Assembly: GCA_964441025.1 (NCBI GenBank)
Contig: CAYTXG010000015.1
Span: forward strand, 1 to 48,247
Length of the DNA stretch: 48,247 bases
Reading direction: 5' to 3'
From: JAAZIN01 sp964441025
GTDB lineage: Bacteria; Bacillota; Dethiobacteria; DTU022
Within the stretch, counting starts at the first letter, position 1, and each line of letters starts with the position of its first letter. A model generated the notes under the pieces. That model did no database searches, was not told where the DNA came from, and saw only the letters and a program-made list of their open reading frames with translations. Positions 41,798-48,247 of this stretch are shown here, one piece after another. The position numbers and the translations under genes were made by a program.

Positions 41798-42340
41798 TCA
41801 TGCGGCCCGGAACGGAAGCCCCATCAAGGTTAAGAGCTCTTTTGCTTCTTCATCTGTTCTCGCGGTAGTCACTATTACAATATCCATGCCCATGATCTTC
41901 TCTACCTTGCTGTATTCAATCTCGGGAAAAATGAGCTGTTCCCGCAGCCCAATGGTAAAATTGCCCCTCCCGTCAAAAGAACGCGGTGAGATTCCCCTGA
42001 AATCTCTCACCCGGGGCAGGGTCACATTAAAGAGCTTATCCACAAAATCGTACATCCGTACACCCCGCAGGGTCACCTTGCACCCGATAGCCATCCCTTC
42101 ACGCAGTTTGAAGCTGGCCACAGACTTGCGGGCTCTGGTGATCACGGGACGCTGCCCTGTAATCTGCATAAGATCATCAACTGCGGCATCGAGGACCTTG
42201 GGGTTTTCTTTCCCCTCGCCCACCCCCATGTTGATCACTACTTTGACCAACCGGGGTACCTCGTAAATATTTTTATAGCTGAACCGCTCCTGCAGGGCGG
42301 GCCTTATCTCCGAAACGTACTTGTCTTTCAAGCGCGGCAT
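41798..42340 (-). CDS. rplE: 50S ribosomal protein L5
   Basis: L5 of 180 residues, which binds 5S rRNA and the P-site tRNA elbow: LVKVVINMGVGEGKENPKVL, GRGNFTIGLREQLIFPEIEY and GMDIVIVTTARTDEEAKELL. GGGGGAG precedes the ATG. Confidence 0.97.
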   Translation of the reverse strand: MPRLKDKYVSEIRPALQERFSYKNIYEVPRLVKVVINMGVGEGKENPKVLDAAVDDLMQITGQRPVITRARKSVASFKLREGMAIGCKVTLRGVRMYDFVDKLFNVTLPRVRDFRGISPRSFDGRGNFTIGLREQLIFPEIEYSKVEKIMGMDIVIVTTARTDEEAKELLTLMGLPFRAA

Positions 42341-42352
42341 CTTCTACTCCCC

Positions 42353-42682
42353 CTATTTGTCCAGAGCTTCCCCGCATCTTTTGCAGGTGCGAATCCGCCG
42401 GCCGCCGGCAGTTAGTTTTTTTGAAATACGGGTCGGCTTATTGCAGGACGGACAGAGAAGCATCACCTTGGAAACCGGCAGAGCCGCCTCCATCTCCCTG
42501 ATCCCGCCCTGGGGTATTTTTTGAGTGGGTTTGGCATGCTTCTTGATCATGTTGATCCCTTCCACCTTCACCCGCTCTTTGTCCGGCAAGGCCTGAATGA
42601 CCTTTCCCTTTTTCCCTTTATCCTTCCCGGAAAGAACGACGACGCGGTCACCCCGGCGAATCCTCATTTTCTTCTGTGTCAT
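42353..42682 (-). CDS. rplX: 50S ribosomal protein L24
   Basis: L24 of 109 residues with an N-terminal KOW motif (RRGDRVVVLSGKDKGKKGKV) and a C-terminal zinc-like pair of CxxC (CPSCNKPTRIS and CKRCGEAL). It starts large-subunit assembly near the exit tunnel. GGAGGTGG precedes the ATG. Confidence 0.97.
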   Translation of the reverse strand: MTQKKMRIRRGDRVVVLSGKDKGKKGKVIQALPDKERVKVEGINMIKKHAKPTQKIPQGGIREMEAALPVSKVMLLCPSCNKPTRISKKLTAGGRRIRTCKRCGEALDK

Positions 42683-42703
42683 CCTGTGCCACCTCCAAAA
42701 CCT

Positions 42704-43072
42704 CTAAATCACTTCGGGAGCAAGTGAAACGATTTTCATAAATTCTTTTTCGCGCAGCTCCCGGGCGACAGGTCCAAAAATCCGTGTTCCCCGCGGGTTG
42801 TTCTGCTCATTAATAATCACTGCGGCATTTTCATCAAAACGGATATGCGACCCATCCCTGCGATTGAGCCGGCTCCTGGTGCGGACAATCACCGCCCGCA
42901 CGATCTCGCCTTTTTTCACCACCCCGCCGGGAGCGGCCTCCTTTACCGAAGCAACGATGATATCTCCAACGTGACCCGCCTTGCGCACCGAGCCGCCCAC
43001 AATCCGGATGCAGAGAATTTTTTTCGCGCCCGAGTTATCGGCCACATTCAAGATAGTCTCAGTTTGAATCAT
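42704..43072 (-). CDS. rplN: 50S ribosomal protein L14
   Basis: L14 of 122 residues: IQTETILNVADNSGAKKI, KGEIVRAVIVRTRSRLNR and GTRIFGPVARELREKEFMKI. The ATG at 43072 gives the family length and has AAGGAG eight bases before it; the GTG at 43081 would sit on that site. L14 contacts initiation factor 6-like silencers and bridge B5. Confidence 0.96.
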   Translation of the reverse strand: MIQTETILNVADNSGAKKILCIRIVGGSVRKAGHVGDIIVASVKEAAPGGVVKKGEIVRAVIVRTRSRLNRRDGSHIRFDENAAVIINEQNNPRGTRIFGPVARELREKEFMKIVSLAPEVI

Positions 43073-43117
43073 TCTTGCCACTCCTTCCTTCCCCGCGACC
43101 TGGGGGCGGATGCGAAT

Positions 43118-43375
43118 CTACAGCTGAGATCGCTTGATTATCTCAACAAGACGCCATTTTTTATCCTTGCTCAGCGGCCTTGTCTCCGCGATTTTTACCA
43201 TGTCGCCTGTATGAGTCTCGTTATGCTCGTCATGAAATTTGTATTTCTTTGTCCGCCGGATGATCTTCCCATAGAGAGGGTGACGAGTCGTCCGCATAAC
43301 GGCCGCAACCCTGGTTTTGTTCATCTTGTCGCTGACTACCCTGCCTGTGAAAACTTTGCTCCTGCTTTCTCTCAA
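43118..43375 (-). CDS. rpsQ: 30S ribosomal protein S17
   Basis: S17 of 85 residues with its OB-fold signature (VFTGRVVSDKMNKTRVAAV, HNETHTGDMVKIAETRPLSK). The start is TTG at 43375, with GGGAGG eight bases before it. It is an early 16S binding protein between rpmC and rplN. Confidence 0.96.
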   Translation of the reverse strand: MRESRSKVFTGRVVSDKMNKTRVAAVMRTTRHPLYGKIIRRTKKYKFHDEHNETHTGDMVKIAETRPLSKDKKWRLVEIIKRSQL

Positions 43376-43409
43376 ACCCTATGCCTCCCTTCACTCCATG
43401 GGCTTAATT

Positions 43410-43595
43410 TCAGGCCCGCTCTCTCTGAACGGTTTTTACCCGGGCAATGCTGCGGCGCACTTCCCTGATGCGCATCACATTTTCAAGCTGCCCGGTAGCA
43501 GCCTGAAAGCGGAGGTTGAACAGTTCCGCTTTCAGCTCTTTAAATTTCTCCTCCAGCTCTCCATCGTTCAGCTCACGGAACTCTTCTACTTTCAT
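43410..43595 (-). CDS. rpmC: 50S ribosomal protein L29
   Basis: L29 of 61 residues, two helices (EEFRELNDGELEEKFKELKA, LENVMRIREVRRSIARVKT), at the tunnel exit where it contacts SRP and trigger factor. The ATG overlaps the rplP stop (ATGA), so translation is coupled. Confidence 0.95.
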   Translation of the reverse strand: MKVEEFRELNDGELEEKFKELKAELFNLRFQAATGQLENVMRIREVRRSIARVKTVQRERA

Positions 43596-44020
43596 TCTGC
43601 AACACCACCTGCATCGGCCCTTTTTACAAACCTGGTTTTTATGGGCAATTTATTGGCCGCAAGGCGAATAGCCTCTTTGGCTGTATCCTCTCGCACACCG
43701 GCAAGTTCAAACATGATCCGTCCCGGCTTGACCACGGCAACCCAGAACTCAGGTGAACCCTTCCCTTTGCCCATCCGGGTCTCTGCAGGTTTTTTGGTCA
43801 CCGGTTTATCGGGAAATATGCGGATCCAGACCTTCCCGCCCCGCTTGATATAACGGGTCATGGCGATACGGGCCGCTTCAATCTGACGGCTGTCAATCCA
43901 GGCCGGTTCCAGCGCCTGAATACCGTACTCGCCAAATTGAATCACTGTCCCGCCCTTTGCTTTTCCTTTCATTCTCCCGCGATGCTGGCGCCGGTATTTC
44001 ACCCGTTTAGGCATTAACAT
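43592..44020 (-). CDS. rplP: 50S ribosomal protein L16
   Basis: L16 of 142 residues with PKRVKYRRQHRGRMKGKAKG, GKVWIRIFPDKPVTKKPAET and MGKGKGSPEFWVAVVKPGRI, all typical. It helps to place tRNA in the A and P sites. The ATG at 44020 has GGGAGGGG nine bases before it. Confidence 0.97.
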   Translation of the reverse strand: MLMPKRVKYRRQHRGRMKGKAKGGTVIQFGEYGIQALEPAWIDSRQIEAARIAMTRYIKRGGKVWIRIFPDKPVTKKPAETRMGKGKGSPEFWVAVVKPGRIMFELAGVREDTAKEAIRLAANKLPIKTRFVKRADAGGVAE

Positions 44021-44023
44021 GGT

Positions 44024-44689
44024 CTAATTCCCCTCCCCTTTACGGTCGGGCCGGTTCCCCTTTTCCGGCAGCACTTCACCTTTGTAGATCCAAACTTTAA
44101 TTCCTATGCGACCGTAAGTGGTATGAGCTTCGGCAAAACCGTAATCTATATCCGCCCGCAGAGTCTGCAACGGCACCGTCCCTTCACGATAGCTCTCACT
44201 GCGCGCCATCTCGGAACCGCCGAGGCGCCCCCTGCAGGAAATCTTGACTCCCTTTGCGCCGGCCCGGATAGACCGGAACATGGACTGCTTCATGGCCCTG
44301 CGAAAAGCAATCCGCCTTTTCAGCTGCCCTGCTACGCTCTCTGCAACAAGATACGCATCAAGATCAGGATTTTTTATCTCGATGATGTTCAGATGCACTT
44401 TCTTGCCTGTTTTCTTCTCCAGAGCTTTGCGCAGCTGCTCAACTTCCGAACCGCCGCGGCCGATAACCATGCCCGGTTTGGCAGTATGGATATGGATGCG
44501 CAGCTTGTTGGCGGCTCTCTCCGTCTCTACCCGCGAAACCCCGGCGTTCTCCAGTTTTTTGCGGATATAATCGCGAATGGCCAGATCTTCGTGAAGCAGC
44601 TCTGTATACTTTTTATCTGCAAACCACCGCGCATCCCAGTCCCGGATGATGCCTATGCGGAAACCTATGGGGCTCACCTTTTGTCCCAT
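44024..44689 (-). CDS. rpsC: 30S ribosomal protein S3
   Basis: S3 of 221 residues with a KH domain (TAKPGMVIGRGGSEVEQLRKA) and the C-terminal domain (GRLGGSEMARSESYREGTVP). It helps to form the mRNA entry pore and has helicase-like activity in other bacteria. The ATG lies three bases after rplV. AAGGGGG precedes it. Confidence 0.97.
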   Translation of the reverse strand: MGQKVSPIGFRIGIIRDWDARWFADKKYTELLHEDLAIRDYIRKKLENAGVSRVETERAANKLRIHIHTAKPGMVIGRGGSEVEQLRKALEKKTGKKVHLNIIEIKNPDLDAYLVAESVAGQLKRRIAFRRAMKQSMFRSIRAGAKGVKISCRGRLGGSEMARSESYREGTVPLQTLRADIDYGFAEAHTTYGRIGIKVWIYKGEVLPEKGNRPDRKGEGN

Positions 44690-44691
44690 CT

Positions 44692-45033
44692 TTAAACCCC
44701 CTTTCTCTCCCTGACTACTACCGTAATGTGGCTGGTGGGCTTGCGGATCAGATAACGCCGCCCCCTGGCTCGCGGCCGGATCCGCTTAAACACAGGTCCT
44801 TCGTCTACAAATATCTGATCCACATAGAGCCTTCCGCGGCTCAGATCAAAATTGTTTTCCGCGTTGGCACTGGCTGATTGAACCACCTTGGCCACGATCG
44901 CTGCAGCCCGGTTGGGGGTGTAGCGCAGTATACTCAGCGCTTCATCAACATCTTTACGGCGCACCATATCAACCACAGCCCGCGCCTTGCGCGGCGCAAT
45001 TCTAATAAACCGGGCTTCTGCCCTCGCTTCCAT
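44692..45033 (-). CDS. rplV: 50S ribosomal protein L22
   Basis: L22 of 113 residues (EARAEARFIRIAPRKARAVV, LRYTPNRAAAIVAKVVQSAS, RARGRRYLIRKPTSHITVVV); its long loop lines the exit tunnel and is a macrolide-resistance site. The ATG at 45033 is better placed relative to GAGGAGG than the TTG at 45039. Confidence 0.96.
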   Translation of the reverse strand: MEARAEARFIRIAPRKARAVVDMVRRKDVDEALSILRYTPNRAAAIVAKVVQSASANAENNFDLSRGRLYVDQIFVDEGPVFKRIRPRARGRRYLIRKPTSHITVVVRERKGV

Positions 45034-45053
45034 GTTCAAACAACCTCCTCTAT

Positions 45054-45338
45054 CTACCTCAACGCGGTGGAGCGTTCGGTATGATGACCGTGTCCCCGGA
45101 AAGTACGGGTCGAAGCAAACTCGCCCAGCTTATGCCCTACCATATCCTCGCTGATATAAACAGGAATATGCTTGCGCCCGTCATGGACGGCGATGGTGTG
45201 GCCGACCATTTCGGGAAAAATGGTTGATCGCCTGGACCAGGTTTTAATTACCCTTTTTTCTTTTTTTTCATTCATGCTCTCGATTCTGTTCATGAGACGC
45301 TCTTCAACATAAGGTCCTTTTTTTAGCGAACGAGCCAT
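45054..45338 (-). CDS. rpsS: 30S ribosomal protein S19
   Basis: S19 of 94 residues (ARSLKKGPYVEERLMNRIES, TWSRRSTIFPEMVGHTIAVH, VGHKLGEFASTRTFRGHGHH). It pairs with S13 in the head of the small subunit. GGGAGG precedes the ATG. Confidence 0.97.
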   Translation of the reverse strand: MARSLKKGPYVEERLMNRIESMNEKKEKRVIKTWSRRSTIFPEMVGHTIAVHDGRKHIPVYISEDMVGHKLGEFASTRTFRGHGHHTERSTALR

Positions 45339-45373
45339 ATCCTCAACCTCCCTTCAGATCACGCCAGTAATAC

Positions 45374-46204
45374 CTATTTTTTACGCGGCCGGACAATATA
45401 CTGATCGCTTGCCTTTCCCTTCTTGCGTGTCTTGTATCCCAGCGTCGGTTTCCCCCATGGGGTTACGGGGCTTTTCAGCCCTATCGGCGCTTTTCCTTCA
45501 CCGCCGCCGTGGGGGTGATCCACCGGGTTCATGGCCGAACCCCGCACCATGGGGCGGCGCCCCAACCAGCGGCTTCGCCCGGCCTTGCCCACACGGATGT
45601 TCTCATGCTCCAGATTCCCCAGCTGGCCGATGGTGGCCCTGCAGTCAAGCAGTATGAGCCTCACCTCGCCCGAGGGAAGGCGCAAATGCCCGTACTTTCC
45701 CTCTTTGGCCGCCAGCTGTGCCGCAGATCCGGCGGAGCGGGCAATCTGTCCTCCTGCGCCAACCTTCAACTCAATATTATGCACAAAGGTTCCCACCGGA
45801 ATGGTTCGCAGCGGCATGGCATTACCGGGCCGGATTTCCGCCCTCTCCCCGGACATAACCTTGTGACCCACACGCAGCCCCAGCGGCGCCAGAATATAGC
45901 TCTTTTCACCGTCGGCATAATGCAGCAGGGCAATATTCGCCGAACGGTTGGGATCGTACTCGATCCCGGCAACCGTGGCGGGTACATGATCCTTGTTCCG
46001 CTTAAAATCGATAATCCTATATTTCCGTTTATGCCCACCGCCGCGGTGACGCGCCGTAATCCTGCCGTAAACATTTCGCCCGGCGCTTTTCTGCAAAGTT
46101 GTGAGAAGCGACTTTTCAGGTTCTTTTTTTGTAATCTCTTCAAAAGTTCTTCCCGTGTAAAAACGCCGTCCCGGCGACGTTGGTTTATATTTTTTTAGAG
46201 CCAT
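45374..46204 (-). CDS. rplB: 50S ribosomal protein L2
   Basis: L2 of 276 residues, close to the peptidyl transferase centre. ALKKYKPTSPGRRFYTGRTF, GRITARHRGGGHKRKYRIID and the hallmark MNPVDHPHGGGEGKAPIG with the conserved histidine are present. GGAGG lies a few bases before the ATG. Confidence 0.97.
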   Translation of the reverse strand: MALKKYKPTSPGRRFYTGRTFEEITKKEPEKSLLTTLQKSAGRNVYGRITARHRGGGHKRKYRIIDFKRNKDHVPATVAGIEYDPNRSANIALLHYADGEKSYILAPLGLRVGHKVMSGERAEIRPGNAMPLRTIPVGTFVHNIELKVGAGGQIARSAGSAAQLAAKEGKYGHLRLPSGEVRLILLDCRATIGQLGNLEHENIRVGKAGRSRWLGRRPMVRGSAMNPVDHPHGGGEGKAPIGLKSPVTPWGKPTLGYKTRKKGKASDQYIVRPRKK

Positions 46205-46221
46205 CTTCCGCCTCCTCCTTC

Positions 46222-46515
46222 CTAGCGGCCTTCGAAAAGCTCGATGGTCTTGCTTCCTTCAGCGAGGGTGACAACCGCCTTTTTCCACCGAGGTTTATAT
46301 CCATAAGGATAACGGCCGAGACGCTTTTTTTTACCCGGATAATTTGCTGTATTGACCGCCTTAACTTTGACATCAAAGATCTCTTCAAGCGCCCGCTTTA
46401 TTTCTATCTTGTTCGCTTCCCGCAAGACCACAAATGTATACTTGTTCTCTTCGAGCAACCTTGTTGATTTTTCTGTAACAACAGGGCGGACAATGATATC
46501 ACGGGGATCCCTCAT
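46222..46515 (-). CDS. rplW: 50S ribosomal protein L23
   Basis: L23 of 97 residues (DPRDIIVRPVVTEKSTRLLE, NKYTFVVLREANKIEIKRAL, YPGKKKRLGRYPYGYKPRWK), the docking site of trigger factor and SRP at the tunnel exit. The ATG overlaps the rplD stop (ATGA). Confidence 0.97.
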   Translation of the reverse strand: MRDPRDIIVRPVVTEKSTRLLEENKYTFVVLREANKIEIKRALEEIFDVKVKAVNTANYPGKKKRLGRYPYGYKPRWKKAVVTLAEGSKTIELFEGR

Positions 46516-47138
46516 GCTCCGAACACCTCCTGCACTTTCTCCAGTGCCTCCTGCGAAAGGATCAGGAAGTCATGGCTCATAATATCAAGCGCATTCAGCT
46601 GCGCTGCAGTAAGCGTCTTCACTCCCGGCAAATTCCGGGCTGACTTGATCATATTTGGATCGGGCCGGGCGGTAACAATGAGCGCCCCTCCCGGGGCCTT
46701 CAAGTTTTCCAACAGGCACACCACAGCTTTCGTCTGCGGCTGATCAATCTTGAAGTCATCAACAACTGCCAGCCTGCCCTCGCGAGCTTTGGAGCTCAAA
46801 GCTGAGGAGAGCGCCGCCCTACGAATTTTTTTCGGTATCCGGCTGCCAAAACTACGCGGCTGCGGTCCGAAAGTAACAGCTCCCCCCACCCAGATGGGTG
46901 AACGCGTGCTGCCGTGCCGGGCCCGGCCTGTGCCCTTTTGGGGCCAGGGCTTGGCTCCGCCGCCGCGGACAAAACCCCGTCCTTTTGTAGAAGCCGTACC
47001 CTGGCGGCGCCTCGCCCTTTGGGCGACAGTGGTATGGTAAAGCGCTCCTTTTTTCAGGGGAGCATCAAAGAGCCCGGACTGAACTTCGACCTCTCTTAAC
47101 TGCTCGCCGTCCCGGTTATATAAAGTCAACTTGGACAT
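46512..47138 (-). CDS. rplD: 50S ribosomal protein L4
   Basis: L4 of 208 residues, lining the exit tunnel. The start MSKLTLYNRDGEQLREVEVQ, QRARRRQGTASTKGRGFVRG with its extended loop, and TALQLNALDI-like end (TAAQLNALDIMSHDFLI) are typical. ATG 47138 has AAAGGAG eleven bases ahead; the longer open frame to 47207 overlaps rplC. L4 controls its own operon in enterobacteria; no such leader is visible here. Confidence 0.96.
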   Translation of the reverse strand: MSKLTLYNRDGEQLREVEVQSGLFDAPLKKGALYHTTVAQRARRRQGTASTKGRGFVRGGGAKPWPQKGTGRARHGSTRSPIWVGGAVTFGPQPRSFGSRIPKKIRRAALSSALSSKAREGRLAVVDDFKIDQPQTKAVVCLLENLKAPGGALIVTARPDPNMIKSARNLPGVKTLTAAQLNALDIMSHDFLILSQEALEKVQEVFGA

Positions 47139-47169
47139 GATCAGGGCTTCTCCTTTCATGATCGCTCGC

Positions 47170-47802
47170 TTATGCCTCTTTCTTGGACGATTTTCTAATT
47201 TCAACAAGACCGCCTCGCGGGCCGGGGATGGAGCCCCTGACCAGCAAGATGTTTTTCTCCCCGTCGGCCTGGATCACCCTCAGGTTCTGGATGGTCCTGC
47301 GGCGGCCCCCCATTCTCCCGGGAAGGGGGCGCCCCTTGAACACCCTGGCCGGATTAACAGCTCCGAGAGAACCGGGTCCGCGGTGATAACGCGAACCGTG
47401 GGTCCGCGGGCCGCGGGAAAATCCATGTCGCTTAATGGAGCCGGCAAAGCCCTTCCCCCTGGAGACAGCGCTGACATCAACGTAATCTCCCGGTGAAAAA
47501 ATATCGGCTCGCAATTCCTGGCCGGGCGAAAACCCGGTGAGGTCATCCACTCTGAACTCCCGCAGATAGCGGCAGGGTTTTACTCCGGAACGCTGGAAAT
47601 GACCGCGCAGGGGCTGATTGACCCGATGCTCTTTTTTACCCTTGAACCCCAGCTGAACACCGGTATAGCCGTCGGAATCAGCGTCCTTAACCTGGGTGAC
47701 ATAGCATGGCCCTGCCTCCAGAACCGTTACCGGCACGGCATGCCCCTCGTCGTTAAATATCTGCGTCATGCCTATTTTACGCGCAAGTATGGCCTTGGTC
47801 AT
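47170..47802 (-). CDS. rplC: 50S ribosomal protein L3
   Basis: L3 of 210 residues: ILARKIGMTQIFNDEGHAVP, GFAGSIKRHGFSRGPRTHGS and VRGSIPGPRGGLVEIRKSSK. It folds the 23S 3' end and helps to set the A-site corridor. GGAGGTG precedes the ATG. Confidence 0.97.
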   Translation of the reverse strand: MTKAILARKIGMTQIFNDEGHAVPVTVLEAGPCYVTQVKDADSDGYTGVQLGFKGKKEHRVNQPLRGHFQRSGVKPCRYLREFRVDDLTGFSPGQELRADIFSPGDYVDVSAVSRGKGFAGSIKRHGFSRGPRTHGSRYHRGPGSLGAVNPARVFKGRPLPGRMGGRRRTIQNLRVIQADGEKNILLVRGSIPGPRGGLVEIRKSSKKEA

Positions 47803-47831
47803 AATGCGACGACACCTCCTGCTTCAGCAAC

Positions 47832-48140
47832 CTACAATTTAATCTCAATATCCACCCCTGCAGGGAGATCCAGCCTCATCAGAGCATCGATTGTTTTCGA
47901 CGTTGGATCAAATATGTCGATTAAGCGCTTGTGAGTGCGCATTTCAAACTGCTCCCGTGAATCCTTGAATTTATGCGGAGCCCGGATCACAGTATAAAGA
48001 CTTCTCTCAGTGGGCAGGGGCACAGGCCCCGACACTTCGGCCCCGGTCTGCTTTGCCGTCTCCACAATTTTCCCGGCGGATTGATCCAGCAGCTGGTGAT
48101 CAAAACCCTTCAACCTGATGCGGATCTTTTGGTTAGCCAT
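47832..48140 (-). CDS. rpsJ: 30S ribosomal protein S10
   Basis: S10 of 102 residues (ANQKIRIRLKGFDHQLLDQS, SGPVPLPTERSLYTVIRAPH, KRLIDIFDPTSKTIDALMRL). S10 also acts as NusE in antitermination. It is the first gene of the S10 operon; AAGGAGG lies six bases before the ATG. Confidence 0.97.
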   Translation of the reverse strand: MANQKIRIRLKGFDHQLLDQSAGKIVETAKQTGAEVSGPVPLPTERSLYTVIRAPHKFKDSREQFEMRTHKRLIDIFDPTSKTIDALMRLDLPAGVDIEIKL

Positions 48141-48197
48141 ACAAATGCCTCCTTCTCAACGCTCCGTGAAGTTCCCAGTAACCGCCGGCGGCGGCCT

Positions 48198-48247
48198 TTA
48201 CTCTGTAACCTCTGTAACCACGCCGGCGCCCACGGTGCGGCCCCCTT
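48198..48247 (-). CDS. tuf: elongation factor Tu, C-terminal end only
   Basis: The window edge cuts the gene. The last 15 codons on the minus strand read GGRTVGAGVVTEVTE and a stop, the universal C-terminus of EF-Tu. It is 57 bases upstream of rpsJ, as in many bacteria (str operon end). Confidence 0.9.
   Translation of the reverse strand, partial: GGRTVGAGVVTEVTE

Overview
The window looks like a chromosomal segment of a moderately GC-rich, anaerobic Firmicute of the Clostridia/Peptococcia type. I infer this from the gene order of the ribosomal region, the Gram-positive style ECF-transporter/truA/rplM/rpsI tail after rplQ, strong AGGAGG ribosome-binding sites, frequent TTG and GTG starts, an AddAB-type recombination nuclease and TTGACA/TATAAT promoters. 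The exact genus cannot be read from the sequence.

Left part, plus strand (1-11.1 kb). First comes an envelope-stress style operon: an ECF sigma factor, its zinc-binding anti-sigma factor and two membrane proteins. Next is a MarR regulator with a two-half chromate transporter. Then comes a compact molybdenum cofactor (Moco) operon: a probable Moco riboswitch, moeA, a moeA fused to a periplasmic-binding-like domain, moaA, a mobB-moaC fusion and a MOSC-mogA fusion. Three of its five genes are fusions. No moaD, moaE, moeB or molybdate transporter is present in the window.

Middle part, minus strand (11.1-22.1 kb). This is an accessory block, more AT-rich to the eye than its flanks. It holds a phytoene-desaturase/retinol-saturase-like flavoprotein coupled to an FAD/NAD/[2Fe-2S] reductase behind a perfect sigma-A promoter. 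At its 3' end lies the frameshifted remnant of a GntR/FCD regulator. Next are a YtcJ-like amidohydrolase with a BTAD regulator, and an NhaC antiporter with an M20 peptidase. Beyond it are a GGGP-synthase-family enzyme and a metallo-beta-lactamase-fold hydrolase. I infer that the antiporter, peptidase and amidohydrolase serve uptake and breakdown of an amide-type substrate.

AddA and AddB (22.1-28.5 kb) follow, both minus strand.

Right part, minus strand (28.9-48.2 kb): the S10-spc-alpha ribosomal superoperon. In transcription order it runs tuf (end only), S10, L3, L4, L23, L2, S19, L22, S3, L16, L29, S17, L14, L24, L5, S14, S8, L6, L18, S5, L30, L15, secY, map, KOW protein, IF-1, L36, S13, S11, S4, rpoA, L17, then ecfA1-ecfA2-ecfT, truA, L13 and S9. 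It is complete except that adk, often found between secY and map, is absent. A clear intrinsic terminator follows S9.

The most interesting candidates are the gene-fused Moco operon behind its riboswitch, the flavoprotein/reductase pair with its broken regulator and a GntR-like operator, the BTAD regulator whose C-terminus looks like a decayed ATPase, and an RBS-masking hairpin plus 18-bp palindrome before nhaC. I did not find a CRISPR array, phage, transposon, tRNA or rRNA gene.
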